This document shows, one piece after another, positions 51,535-60,709 of a stretch of DNA of 64,000 nucleotides. This DNA is from Oerskovia jenensis (GTDB lineage Bacteria > Actinomycetota > Actinomycetes > Actinomycetales > Cellulomonadaceae). Where the stretch lies: contig NZ_JAFBBO010000001.1 of the NCBI RefSeq assembly GCF_016907235.1, positions 2,108,001 to 2,172,000 of the forward strand, written 5' to 3'. The notes under the pieces were generated by a model. The model did not search any database and had not been told where the DNA came from. It worked only from the letters and a program-made list of their open reading frames with translations. Made by a program: the position numbers and the translations under genes. The stretch's first letter is position 1. Each line of letters starts with the position of its first letter.

Positions 51535-54500
51535 GTGACGAATCCGGCCGCTGACCTGCCCTTCTCGCGACCGCGCACGCTCCGGACGGCCGTCGCCGTC
51601 CTGCTCGCGCTGGTCTGCCTGATCGGTACCGCGCTGCCCGGGCACGCCCTGCCGGGCGGTCCGGACACCTCGGTGAGCGGCTCGTCCCCGGCCCAGCCGC
51701 CAGCGCCGGCGTCGGTCGTGGCGACCGAGGAACCGACGCCGACCATCCTCGTCGCCGTGGCGGGCCTCTACTGGCGTGACATCTCCCGCGCAGCCACCCC
51801 GACGCTCTGGAGCATGATCCGCACCGGCTCGGTCGCCTCCGTGGCCGTCGGACGGACGGCCTGCACCACCGACGCCTGGCTGACCCTCTCGGCGGGCCAG
51901 ATGGTCTCGACGACCACGAGCCCCACCCCGACCGACGCTGCCACCGAGGCGGACGAGACGGATCCCACGGCCACCGGCTGCCCGGAGCTTCCGCAGCCGA
52001 TCACGACGAGCCAGGACGTCGAGGGCCCCGCCGAGGTCCCCGGGTGGGCCGCCCTGACCCGGCAGCCCGACGACGTCACCACGCAGCACCCGGCGGGCGC
52101 CGTCGCCGCTCGGCTCACCGACGTCGGCGTCTGCTCGACGGCGGTCGGCCCCGGCGCTGCGGTCATGCTCGCCGACCGGACCGGGACCGTGTCCCACTAC
52201 GTCTCGGGTCTCGACCAGATCCCCGCGGGAGACCTGCAGTCGTGCCCGGTCACCGTGATCGACCAGGGGGAGCTCCTCGACGGCTCCGCGCGGCGGGGCG
52301 AGAGCCTCGAGGCGCTCGACGCGACCTTGCGCCGCATCGTGAAGGAGGCCGACCCCGGCACCCGGGTCCTGGTCGCCGGGGTCTCGGCCGGACCGGTCGG
52401 TGAGCCCGGGCTCCAGGTCGTCGTCGACTGGCGCCCCGAGGTCGCGACCGGCACGTGGCTCCACTCGCCCTCGACCCAGCAGGACGGGATCGTCCAGCTC
52501 GTCGACCTCGCCGCGACGATCGTCCACGACGCCGGGGGGAGCACCGAGGGTCTCGACGGCGCGCCCATCACCCTCGGCGAGACCCGCCGCATGGACGTGG
52601 CCCGGACCGTCGAGAACCGTCAGTACCTGAACGTCCTGACGGACACGATCCCGAACCTCTACCCCGTGCTCGTCGGTCTGCTGATCACGGCGCTCGTCGT
52701 CACGCTGGGCGGGGTCCTGTGGGTGCGTCGGGCCGCCCAGCGCCGCGGCTCCCCGCGACCCGCGCCGCCCGGCCCGGTGGGCAGGCGCGTCATGACGGCG
52801 GTCCTCCTCGTGGTCGCCTCGGCGCCGGTCGGCGCGTCGCTCGCGAGCCTGTCGCGCTGGTGGGTCTGGAGTGCACCGAAGGCCGCTGTGACGCTCACCC
52901 TGACCGTGGCGACGGTGCTGGTCGCGCTCGTGGCCTGGGCCTGCTCGCGCCTGCTGCCCCGGCGCCCGTGGGCCTTGCCGACGTCGCTCGCGGGGGTCAC
53001 GTGGCTGGTGCTCACGATCGACGGGGCGACGGGCACCACGTTGCAGCAGGCGTCGCTGCTCGGGACGTCCGCGGTGCGCAACTTCACGCGCTTCTACGGG
53101 TTCAACAACGTCACCTTCGCCGTCTACGCGGTCGCGGGCCTCGTCCTCGCGGGAGGACTGGCGTCCGCCGCTCTCCCCCGAGGACGACGACTCGCGGCCT
53201 CCCTCGTCGTGGCCGTCGGCGTGGTCACGGTCATCATCGACGGGTGGCCCGGTTTCGGCGCGGACTTCGGCGGGATCCTGGCCCTCGTCCCGGCCTTCGC
53301 CGTCCTCGCGCTCCTGGTCGGCAAGGTCCGGCTGACACCTCTGCGGGTCGCGGTCGTGGCGGGGGCGACAGTCCTCGTCGTGGCGGTGATCGCCGTGGTC
53401 GACTGGCTCTCCCCGACCAGCAGCTCGCACCTGGGAGGCTTCGTCCAGTCGTTGCTCGACGGCGGGGCCTTCGAGGTCGTCGCCCGCAAGGCTGCCGGAG
53501 CGTGGAAGACGATCGCGAACCCGGGGGGTGTGCTCGCCACCGTCCTCGTCGTCGGGCTGAGCGTCGTCCTCCTGCGCCCCGATCGGTGGCGCCTGCCGGA
53601 GGTGGCCGCGGCGTATCGGGCGTGGCCGCTGCTCAAGCCCCTGGCGATCGCGCTGGTGGTCGCCGCGGGGGTCGGGTCCGTCCTCAACGACTCGGGCATA
53701 ATCATCGGGATCATGGTCATCGTCGTCGGGTCGGCGATGCTCGTCCCGGGCTTCACGGCGGACGCCCCCACCACGCGGGGCGGCGACGACGGTTCACCGC
53801 GCTCGGCCGGCGCCACGGCGAAGAACGCCTTCCCCGAGCCCGGCGTCCGTCGTCTGCCCACCATGGTCGCGGCGCTGGGGGGCGGTATGTTCCTCGTGAT
53901 CCTCCTCGCCTCGAGCGTGCTCGGTGCAGCCGGGGTGCGCCAGCCGTCCGCCTCGGTACCCGCAGGGACGGAGGTCGCCCCGGTCAGGTCCGACGTGATC
54001 GCCACGGACCAGCCGCTGGTCGTGGTGGGCACCGCAGGCGTCACCTGGGACGACGTCTCGTCCGAGAACACGCCCACGCTCAACGACATGCTCACCGACG
54101 GCGCGGGCGCGGCAGGCGTCTCGCAGCCCACGGGGGCTGCCAGCCGGTGCGTCGCCGGTGGGTGGCTCGCCCTGTCCGCGGGCCAGCTCGCCGAGGTCAC
54201 GAGCGGACGCGGGCCCGACGGCACCTGGGCCTGTCCCGACCTCGTCCCGGTCGCGACCGGCGACGGCGCGCAGGTCTCGGGCTGGGCGGACGTGGCCTCC
54301 TTGCAGCGCGGCTCGACCTACCAGGCCAGGCTGGGTGTGCTGGGGGGCGCCCTGTCCTCCGCGACGTGCGCGACCGCCGTCGGGCCGGGGGCTGCAGCCG
54401 CCCTCGCGGCCCCGGACGGCTCCGTCTCCCGCTACCGCGACCCGTCCGTGGCCTTCGCGCCGGGGGCCGACACCTTCGTGTGCCCCGTCACGGTGATCGA

Positions 54501-56190
54501 CGCAGGCGACGCGACCCTGCCGCCCCTGGACCCGAGCCGGACGGCTGCCGAGCAGGCCGCCGACCGCGCGGCCCTCCGGGCCGAGCGTCTGCGCGCCGTC
54601 GACGAGCGCGTGCGCACGGTCCTCGACCGCGCGCCGTCCCGCGCGACGGTGCTGGTCGTGGACGTGAGCGGCACCCCGGGTGCGCGCCCCGTCCTCGGCG
54701 TCGCCCTCGCCCGCCCGTCGCTCGACGGTCCGGAGCAGGCGCGCTTCCTCACGAGCGCGGCCACCCGGACCGACGGCGTGGCGCGGCTCCTCGACGTCCC
54801 CGCGACGATCCTGAGCGCGGCGGGCGTGACGCCTCCGCCGCGCATCCAGGACACGCCGCTCGCGTGGGGCTCGGTCCGGGCGCCGGACGCAGCCACGACG
54901 GCGGCGTCGCTGACGGACCTGACGTCGCGCGACCACGTGCGACGCACCGTGTACTCGTTCTTCGTCGACGCCCCTCTCTACGCGGCCCTCGCCCTCGGGG
55001 TCGTGTGCCTCGCGCTCGCTCCGGTGGCGTCGCGCGCTCGCTCGACCCGGGCCCGGGCGTGGTGGGCGCGCGGCTGGGCGTGGGCGCGGGGCGCGGCTCT
55101 CGTGATCGCCGCGGTCCCCGCCGCGGCGTTCCTCACCTCGCTCACGGGGTGGTGGCAGTTCGCGAACCCGACGCTCGCGCTCGTCGTGGCGACGGTCGGT
55201 GTGACGGCGACCGTCGCGGCGCTCGGGGCGCTCGCTCCCCGCCGGCCCGTCTGGTTGGCCCCGGGGATCGTCGCGGGCATCACCTTCGTGGCGCTGAGCC
55301 TCGACGGGGTGATCGGCACCCCGCTCAACCGCGCCAGCCCGCTCGGGTCGGCACCGACGTTCGGCGCGCGCTTCTACGGGTTCGGGAACCCGACGTTCTC
55401 CGTCTACGCCGTGGCGGCCCTGTTCCTCGCGGCCGCCCTCGCGCAGTGGCTCGTGCTGCGGCACCGGCGGGTCGCCGCGGCCGTGAGCGTCGGCGTCATC
55501 GGCGTCGTCACGATGGCGATCGACGTGTGGCCCACGTGGGGCGCGGACCTGGGCGGTGGCCTGGTCCTCGTCCCCGCGTTCGCGGTGCTGGGTCTCGCGG
55601 CGTCGGGAGCGCGGGTCACGTGGCGAAGATTCCTCGCGGTCGCGGCGACGGGCGTCGCGGCGGTCGCCGTGGTGGGCGTCCTCGACTGGATGCGCCCGCC
55701 GGACCAGCGGTCGCACCTCGGCCGCTTCGTCACGCAGGTGCTGGACGGCAGCGCCTGGGAGACCCTCGCCCGCAAGGCCGGGTACGCCCTGCGCTCGGTC
55801 CTGGGTGGTGTGCCCGTGTGGCTCACGCTCCTGGTGCTCGTCGCGGCAGCCCTGCTCCTCTTCGGCTCCAGGCGGTTCACGCCGCGCTGGTTCGCCCGCA
55901 CCGAAGCGGCCTGGCCGCTCCTGCGCCCGGCTCTGCTCGCGCTGTGGATCGTCTGTGTCGCGGGGTCCGTGGTGAACGACTTCGGGGTGCGGATCGCGAT
56001 GATCGCCCTCATCCCCGCCGTCCCGCTCCTGACGGTCGCGGTCCTGCACGCGTCGGCGCGGCCGACCCCCGGCCCGGACGGGGACGCCACGGGTGGCGCG
56101 GCCGCCGTCGGGTCGGGCGTGCCGGACGAGGCGCCCGACGACGGAGCCGCACCGCCCGACGCGACGGAACCTGCGGCGTCGGGCAGGTAG
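51535..56190 (+). CDS. 1551-aa membrane protein: tandem duplication of an AlkP-like plus multi-TM module
   Basis: Two homologous halves with a period near 760 residues. Each half has an exported domain then a cluster of membrane segments. Matching landmarks: ILVAVAGLYWRDI (68) and LVVVGTAGVTWDDV (825); STAVGPGAAVMLADRTG and ATAVGPGAAAALAAPDG; CPVTVID in both; VQLVDLAATIVHDAG and ARLLDVPATILSAAG; FTRFYGFNNVTFAVYAV (about 517) and GARFYGFGNPTFSVYAV (about 1277); GADFGGILALVPAFAV and GADLGGGLVLVPAFAV. The exported domain resembles the alkaline phosphatase superfamily (TPTL and VDLAATI segments), but the first metal-ligand Asp is replaced (VAVAGL, VVGTAG), suggesting a non-catalytic domain. A signal-anchor precedes the first half. 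I know no assigned function. Confidence 0.85.
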   Translation: MTNPAADLPFSRPRTLRTAVAVLLALVCLIGTALPGHALPGGPDTSVSGSSPAQPPAPASVVATEEPTPTILVAVAGLYWRDISRAATPTLWSMIRTGSVASVAVGRTACTTDAWLTLSAGQMVSTTTSPTPTDAATEADETDPTATGCPELPQPITTSQDVEGPAEVPGWAALTRQPDDVTTQHPAGAVAARLTDVGVCSTAVGPGAAVMLADRTGTVSHYVSGLDQIPAGDLQSCPVTVIDQGELLDGSARRGESLEALDATLRRIVKEADPGTRVLVAGVSAGPVGEPGLQVVVDWRPEVATGTWLHSPSTQQDGIVQLVDLAATIVHDAGGSTEGLDGAPITLGETRRMDVARTVENRQYLNVLTDTIPNLYPVLVGLLITALVVTLGGVLWVRRAAQRRGSPRPAPPGPVGRRVMTAVLLVVASAPVGASLASLSRWWVWSAPKAAVTLTLTVATVLVALVAWACSRLLPRRPWALPTSLAGVTWLVLTIDGATGTTLQQASLLGTSAVRNFTRFYGFNNVTFAVYAVAGLVLAGGLASAALPRGRRLAASLVVAVGVVTVIIDGWPGFGADFGGILALVPAFAVLALLVGKVRLTPLRVAVVAGATVLVVAVIAVVDWLSPTSSSHLGGFVQSLLDGGAFEVVARKAAGAWKTIANPGGVLATVLVVGLSVVLLRPDRWRLPEVAAAYRAWPLLKPLAIALVVAAGVGSVLNDSGIIIGIMVIVVGSAMLVPGFTADAPTTRGGDDGSPRSAGATAKNAFPEPGVRRLPTMVAALGGGMFLVILLASSVLGAAGVRQPSASVPAGTEVAPVRSDVIATDQPLVVVGTAGVTWDDVSSENTPTLNDMLTDGAGAAGVSQPTGAASRCVAGGWLALSAGQLAEVTSGRGPDGTWACPDLVPVATGDGAQVSGWADVASLQRGSTYQARLGVLGGALSSATCATAVGPGAAAALAAPDGSVSRYRDPSVAFAPGADTFVCPVTVIDAGDATLPPLDPSRTAAEQAADRAALRAERLRAVDERVRTVLDRAPSRATVLVVDVSGTPGARPVLGVALARPSLDGPEQARFLTSAATRTDGVARLLDVPATILSAAGVTPPPRIQDTPLAWGSVRAPDAATTAASLTDLTSRDHVRRTVYSFFVDAPLYAALALGVVCLALAPVASRARSTRARAWWARGWAWARGAALVIAAVPAAAFLTSLTGWWQFANPTLALVVATVGVTATVAALGALAPRRPVWLAPGIVAGITFVALSLDGVIGTPLNRASPLGSAPTFGARFYGFGNPTFSVYAVAALFLAAALAQWLVLRHRRVAAAVSVGVIGVVTMAIDVWPTWGADLGGGLVLVPAFAVLGLAASGARVTWRRFLAVAATGVAAVAVVGVLDWMRPPDQRSHLGRFVTQVLDGSAWETLARKAGYALRSVLGGVPVWLTLLVLVAAALLLFGSRRFTPRWFARTEAAWPLLRPALLALWIVCVAGSVVNDFGVRIAMIALIPAVPLLTVAVLHASARPTPGPDGDATGGAAAVGSGVPDEAPDDGAAPPDATEPAASGR

Positions 56191-56195
56191 GACGA

Positions 56196-56230
56196 CGAAG
56201 CGCCCGGGCGGAGACCGCCCGGGCGCTTCG
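56196..56230. terminator. Bidirectional terminator between convergent genes
   Basis: Perfect 15-bp stem (56196-56210 with 56216-56230), 5-base loop, between the large membrane protein and the GT2 gene. Confidence 0.85.
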
Positions 56231-56241
56231 TGGTGAGAGGA

Positions 56242-57123
56242 CTACTTCGAGTGCTTGCTGCCGCTCAGCGCGTCGATCGCGCTGCGCACGCGGCGCGACC
56301 CGACCGCGAGCTGCACGTCGCGGTACTGGTTCGCGCGGTGGATCTGGCCCTTGAGGTCCGAGCCGGACGGGCGGTGGCGCAGGTCGCACGGCACCTCGAC
56401 CGCGACGTACCCCTTGCGGAGCAGGTCGATGGTCAGGCCCGTCTCGACGCCCCAGCCCCGCGCGAGCGGCGTCGCGGCCTCGAAGGCCTCGCGGGTCAGG
56501 CAGCGCATGCCCGACAACGGCTGCGTGGGCGTCCACCCCGTCATCGACTGGATCGCACGGCGCGCGGCACCCACGACGATGCCACGGCCACCCGCGCCGG
56601 GCTGCGGCGGGAGCAGCGCGATCGACATGTCCGCGGCCCCGTTGAGCACCGGGTCGACGAGCGGTGCCGTGTTGACCGCCGTCTCCCCCAGGTCGCCGTC
56701 GATGAAGAGCAGGAGGCGCGCGGGCCGGTCCGCGACGTCACGCATCGCGACGACCGCGGCGCCCGTCTCCATGGCCGCGGCCTTGCCACGGTTGTGCGAG
56801 TGACGCACGACGACGGCCCCCGCCTCGCGCGCGACGTGCTGCGTGCTGTCCTCGCTGCCGTCGTCGACGACCAGGACCAGGTCCACGTGCGGGATCGCCT
56901 TGGCCGCGCGGACCGTCGCCGCGATGCGGCGCGCCTCGTCCTTGGCGGGGATGATCACCGCCACGCGCTGCTTCTGCCTGCCGCCACCCGTGAGCGGTGC
57001 GGGGCGCGGGGTCTTCGCCACCGGGAGCGCGTGCGTCCCGTTCGCGGGGACGCCGACGGCCTCGCCGGTGGTTCCGGTAGTGGTGTTCTTTCCTGACTCG
57101 GTCGACCGATGGTCCGCGTTCAC
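56242..57123 (-). CDS. Family 2 glycosyltransferase
   Basis: 293 aa from GTG at 57123. After a 50-residue polar leader comes a GT-A domain: RVAVIIPAKDEARRIAATVRAAKAI, LVLVVDDGSEDSTQHVAREAG, SHNRGKAAAMETGA, LLLFIDGDLGETA (metal-binding acidic motif) and a C-terminal acceptor part with GMRCLTREAFEAATPLARGWGVETGLTIDLLRKGYVAVEVPCDLRHR. There is no membrane segment. It resembles dolichyl-phosphate-sugar synthase or glucosyl-phosphoglycerate synthase-like enzymes; donor and acceptor are unknown. It converges on the 1551-aa protein. Confidence 0.85.
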   Translation of the reverse strand: MNADHRSTESGKNTTTGTTGEAVGVPANGTHALPVAKTPRPAPLTGGGRQKQRVAVIIPAKDEARRIAATVRAAKAIPHVDLVLVVDDGSEDSTQHVAREAGAVVVRHSHNRGKAAAMETGAAVVAMRDVADRPARLLLFIDGDLGETAVNTAPLVDPVLNGAADMSIALLPPQPGAGGRGIVVGAARRAIQSMTGWTPTQPLSGMRCLTREAFEAATPLARGWGVETGLTIDLLRKGYVAVEVPCDLRHRPSGSDLKGQIHRANQYRDVQLAVGSRRVRSAIDALSGSKHSK

Positions 57124-57130
57124 GCCGTCC

Positions 57131-57136
57131 AGCCTA
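57131..57136 (-). promoter_or_regulatory. Leaderless-type -10 element of the GT2 gene
   Basis: TAGGCT on the minus strand, seven bases before the GTG at 57123. Confidence 0.45.
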
Positions 57137-57297
57137 GTAGTGCAAAGAGTTTCCCGCAGTTTGCCACATTCTTGGTGGCAAAGTCACGGCCGTCTTCCCA
57201 GGATCCCCCCGGGAACGGTGTGCCCGGGTTCTTGACGAGGTATTGCGCCTCGTCGTCCCCCCGCACGTCGCGACGTCGCGACCTGCCGACGGACCGT

Positions 57298-57335
57298 CAG
57301 CACCCGGGCGCCGTACCGGCGACGCCCGGGTGCTG
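57298..57335 (-). terminator. Terminator hairpin of the DUF5926 gene
   Basis: Perfect 13-bp stem (57298-57310 with 57323-57335), 12-base loop, about 40 bp past the stop. Confidence 0.75.
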
Positions 57336-57373
57336 TCGCCCCCTGCCGAACCTCTATGCCCGTGGTGCCCTGA

Positions 57374-58198
57374 TCAGCGCAGCGTGACCTGGCGCGAGAC
57401 GATGCCTGCCCGCGCACGACGCTCGTTCGCGTCGAGCGGCTCGGTGACCGCGAGCGCCGCGTCCAGCTTCGCCTTGAGCTCCTTCGCGGGCTCCTCCAGG
57501 TCCGCCGCCTGCGTGCCACGCGGCAGCTCCCACACCGGGACCAGCAGCCCGCTCGAGCGGAACGCGCCGACGAACTTGCCGCCCCCCAGACCCGACTCGC
57601 GCTTGGCGTGCAGACGCGAGATCGCGTCGATCAACGCCTCCTCGCCCACGGGCCAGGCCCAGCGCAGGAACTCGCGGCTCATCGAGCACCAGTAGGCCGA
57701 CTCGACCGACGAGAGCTTGACCGTGGGGACGATCGACTCGGACGCCTGGTCGAGCGACGCCTTGAGGTCCGGCGTGACGTCCGTCGTCGGGTCGAGCCAG
57801 AACGAGAAGTCGTCGTGGACCGTGACCTCGAACGGCACCGACAGGTCCAGGACGTCCTGCAGGCGCGGGCCCGGACCGGGCAGCTCGCCCAGCTCGATCG
57901 ACGTGCCCGGCTCGGCCTCGACGGCCTCCAGGAGAGCGGCCGCCAGGTCGCGGCTCGTGTCGCCCGACCCCGCGATGGTCTGGAGCGCCAGGAGGATCGT
58001 GCCGTCCTGACGGTGCAGCGCCGCCCACCCGGCCGGCAGGACCGTGACCACGAGCACGTCGCGCGCGCCGAACTCCTTGGTGGTGCGGGCAGGTGCCGAG
58101 GCCGAGGGGACGACCTCCCGCAGGGCGACCCAGTCGGTCTCGCCGGGAAGTCCCTCGAAGGGGCGCAGCACGAAGTCGGGCGTCGAGTTCTTGGCCAT
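57374..58198 (-). CDS. DUF5926 family protein
   Basis: 274 aa from ATG at 58198. The opening (DFVLRPFEGLPGETDWVALREVVPSASAP) and later AYWCSMSREFLRWAWPVGEEALIDAISRLHA are what I recall of the actinobacterial DUF5926 family, which has no assigned function. It is soluble, acidic and without known catalytic motifs. TACACT (58205-58210, minus strand) lies six bases before the start codon. Its neighbours are on other transcription units, so context gives no hint. Confidence 0.8.
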   Translation of the reverse strand: MAKNSTPDFVLRPFEGLPGETDWVALREVVPSASAPARTTKEFGARDVLVVTVLPAGWAALHRQDGTILLALQTIAGSGDTSRDLAAALLEAVEAEPGTSIELGELPGPGPRLQDVLDLSVPFEVTVHDDFSFWLDPTTDVTPDLKASLDQASESIVPTVKLSSVESAYWCSMSREFLRWAWPVGEEALIDAISRLHAKRESGLGGGKFVGAFRSSGLLVPVWELPRGTQAADLEEPAKELKAKLDAALAVTEPLDANERRARAGIVSRQVTLR

Positions 58199-58204
58199 GG
58201 GGGA

Positions 58205-58210
58205 AGTGTA
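58205..58210 (-). promoter_or_regulatory. Leaderless-type -10 element of the DUF5926 gene
   Basis: TACACT on the minus strand, six bases before the ATG at 58198. Confidence 0.5.
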
Positions 58211-58309
58211 GTAGGACTGAACTGCACGCCGACCCCTGTGACGCATCAGGCCCTGACGCGCACGGCGCGCCGATGGCGACCTCCTTCATGATCGGCAAGG
58301 CTGGACCCG

Positions 58310-60139
58310 ATGACCACCGCACACCGCACGCCTCCCCGATGGGTCCGCTGGACCCTCGCCGTCATCGCGGTGCTCATCCCCTGCACGGTCTGGGGCGTGA
58401 CCACCGCGACCGCCGACCTCAGCCTCGGCCCCCACGAAGCGCGCTACGAGGTGACGACCGACGGCCTCGTGACGGTCGACCTGGGCCCCCTGGGCACCCT
58501 GCAGATCGACTCGCCCCTTCCTGCCGGGCTCGGCGCGAGCGTCACGGTCAAGGAGATCCCGGCGGACCTCACCGCGGTCGACCAGGCCACGACGCTCGCC
58601 GGCCTCACGAACGACCTCGAGAGCTACCTGCAGTTCTTCAGCGGACCCGAGGAGTCGATCGGGCACGCCGTCCGCGCGCTCGCCGTCGACGCGCTCCGAC
58701 GCACCGGGCTCGCGATCCTCGTCGCCGGCGCGGCCGGGGCTCTCGGGTACGTGGTGCTCGGGGCCGCCCGACGGCGCGAGCTGACCGGCATCCTCGCCCC
58801 CCGCACCTGGGAGATCACCGCGAGCGTGGTGCTCGTGTCCCTCGTCGCCGGGTCGCTGTCGTCGTCGACCCGCGAGGTCGAGCAGGACACGACGACCACC
58901 ACCTCGGCCGTCTTCGCCGGGACTCCCCTCGAAGGGGCCCGCATCACCGGACGGCTCGCCGGGATCGTCGACACCTACGGGGGCATGGTCGTCGACTTCC
59001 TGCGGAAGAACGACGAGTTCTACGACAACGCCGACAAGAACCTGGTCGCCGCCTGGGACGAGCGCGACGCGATCGACGAGGCGGAGGCCGAGGCGGCTGA
59101 AGCGGCCGCGGCTGCCGCGGAGGCCGAGGCTGCGGCGCAGGCCGGCGCCGCCGGCGGGGAGGCCGGTGCGGGCACCACGCCGCCGGACGCGGCCGACGGC
59201 ACGGAGGGCACCACCGGACCCGGCGCGAGCGACGAACCGTCCGCTCCCACGCCCTCCCCCTCCTCCTCGCCCACGGACGACGCCGAGCTCGTGACGATGC
59301 TGCTCATCAGCGACCTGCACTGCAACATCGGGATGGCACCACTGATCCGGACGACCATCGAACGCTCCGACGCGACCCTGGTCCTCAACGCGGGCGACAC
59401 CACCATGAACGGGACCGCCGTCGAGAACTTCTGCGTCGACGCCTACATGTCGGCCCTCCCGAAGGGCACGACCATGGTCGTCGCCGACGGCAACCACGAC
59501 TCGACCGAGACGTCCGCCCGCGAACGGTCCCGAGGCGCCAAGGTCCTCGACGGCGAGGTCCTCGACATCCAAGGGATCCGCTTCCTCGGCGACAGCGACG
59601 CCATGGCGCCCGGCCTCATCGAAGGCCCCACCACCCGCGCCGGAGGAGCGACCGCCCAGGCCGAGCGACTGACCGAGGTCGCGTGCCAGGACCCCGACGG
59701 GATCGACATCCTGCTCATCCACACCCCACGGGTGGGCAACGTCCCCATGGACTCCGGCTGCGTACCCGCCCAGCTCTCCGGGCACATGCACACACGGGCC
59801 GACCCGGAACAGGTCGGCGGCGGCATCCGGTACGTCAACGGCAGCACCGCGGGCGCCATCGCGAACGCCTCCCGCATCGGCCCCCTCAAGGGAACCGCCG
59901 AGATGACCCTGCTGCGCTTCGACCCGACCGAACGGCGGATCGTGGACTGGCAGGTCGTGTCCGTGACCCCCGACGGGGCAGCCGCCGTCGGGCCACGGCA
60001 ACCGTGGCCGCTCGTCGTCGAAGAAGCCACCCCCGACGAGGGCGCGGTGCCCCCGGGCGAGGAAGGCGCCGACGTGCCGCCGGCCGACGAGGTACCGCCG
60101 GCCGACGACGCTCCGGTGGATGGGGTCCCGGCAGGGTAG
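58310..60139 (+). CDS. Membrane-anchored calcineurin-like metallophosphoesterase
   Basis: 609 aa. N-terminal membrane segment (15-35), an external domain of about 100 residues, two more membrane segments (about 130-155 and 165-185), an Ala/Glu/Gly/Pro-rich linker (about 245-320), then a metallophosphoesterase domain with all usual motifs: ISDLHCN (about 332), NAGDTT, DGNHDS, LIHTPR and SGHMHT. A proline/acid-rich tail follows. By the order of segments the enzyme would face the outside with the N-terminal domain. Substrates of such proteins range from lipid-linked pyrophosphates to nucleotides; none is indicated. Confidence 0.88.
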   Translation: MTTAHRTPPRWVRWTLAVIAVLIPCTVWGVTTATADLSLGPHEARYEVTTDGLVTVDLGPLGTLQIDSPLPAGLGASVTVKEIPADLTAVDQATTLAGLTNDLESYLQFFSGPEESIGHAVRALAVDALRRTGLAILVAGAAGALGYVVLGAARRRELTGILAPRTWEITASVVLVSLVAGSLSSSTREVEQDTTTTTSAVFAGTPLEGARITGRLAGIVDTYGGMVVDFLRKNDEFYDNADKNLVAAWDERDAIDEAEAEAAEAAAAAAEAEAAAQAGAAGGEAGAGTTPPDAADGTEGTTGPGASDEPSAPTPSPSSSPTDDAELVTMLLISDLHCNIGMAPLIRTTIERSDATLVLNAGDTTMNGTAVENFCVDAYMSALPKGTTMVVADGNHDSTETSARERSRGAKVLDGEVLDIQGIRFLGDSDAMAPGLIEGPTTRAGGATAQAERLTEVACQDPDGIDILLIHTPRVGNVPMDSGCVPAQLSGHMHTRADPEQVGGGIRYVNGSTAGAIANASRIGPLKGTAEMTLLRFDPTERRIVDWQVVSVTPDGAAAVGPRQPWPLVVEEATPDEGAVPPGEEGADVPPADEVPPADDAPVDGVPAG

Positions 60140-60155
60140 GTCCGCCGGGGTGCAC

Positions 60156-60479
60156 CTACCGCTCGACCGGGAAACCCCGCTGCGACCACGCGACCATGCC
60201 GCCGTCGAGGTTGGTCGCGTCGAAGTCGCCCTGGTTGAGCCAGGCGGCGGCGCGCGCCGACCGGCCGCCCGAGTGGCAGATCACGAGGATCGGCACGTCG
60301 GGGTCGAGCTCGCCCCACCGGACGGGGAGCTCGCCGAGAGGGATGTGGACGGCGTCGGGCGCGTGGCCCGCGTCCCACTCGTCCTGCTCGCGCACGTCGA
60401 GGAGCACGACGCCCTCGGGGACGGGGTGCTCGGCGTCGAGCTCGGACACGTCGGTCGTGGGTACCTGAGGCGGGAACAT
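60156..60479 (-). CDS. Single-domain rhodanese-like protein
   Basis: 107 aa from ATG at 60479. One rhodanese domain: VVLLDVREQDEWDAGHAPDAVHIPLGEL and the active-site loop CHSGGRSA (catalytic Cys followed by the six-residue loop), ending LDGGMVAWSQRGFPVER. It probably transfers sulfane sulfur, or acts as a thiol phosphatase-like protein. TAGGCT (60487-60492, minus strand) stands seven bases before the start, suggesting a leaderless transcript. Confidence 0.92.
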   Translation of the reverse strand: MFPPQVPTTDVSELDAEHPVPEGVVLLDVREQDEWDAGHAPDAVHIPLGELPVRWGELDPDVPILVICHSGGRSARAAAWLNQGDFDATNLDGGMVAWSQRGFPVER

Positions 60480-60486
60480 GGTGACC

Positions 60487-60492
60487 AGCCTA
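60487..60492 (-). promoter_or_regulatory. Leaderless-type -10 element of the rhodanese gene
   Basis: TAGGCT on the minus strand, seven bases before the ATG at 60479. Confidence 0.45.
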
Positions 60493-60709
60493 CGTTTCTG
60501 ACGAGACGTCGTCGGGCTGCGTGCACGGGCCAGGCCCACCCGAGACCCGCCGAGCATGCGGTCAGCGTCCGAATCCGGCCAGATCACGACGACAACCGCA
60601 TGCTCGGCACCGGGACCCGGCCGAAGGCTCGGCCGAGGGGCGGGCCACGGACCGGGCCGCAGGCCGGGCCACCCGGCGCCGAGCCCCTCACCAGTGGCAG
60701 GATCGGTCC

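Noticed and set aside
52455-56354. 1299-codon open frame in another frame of the large membrane protein gene
   Set aside because: Arg/Gly/Pro-rich shadow; the landmarks of the duplicated module are all in the other frame.
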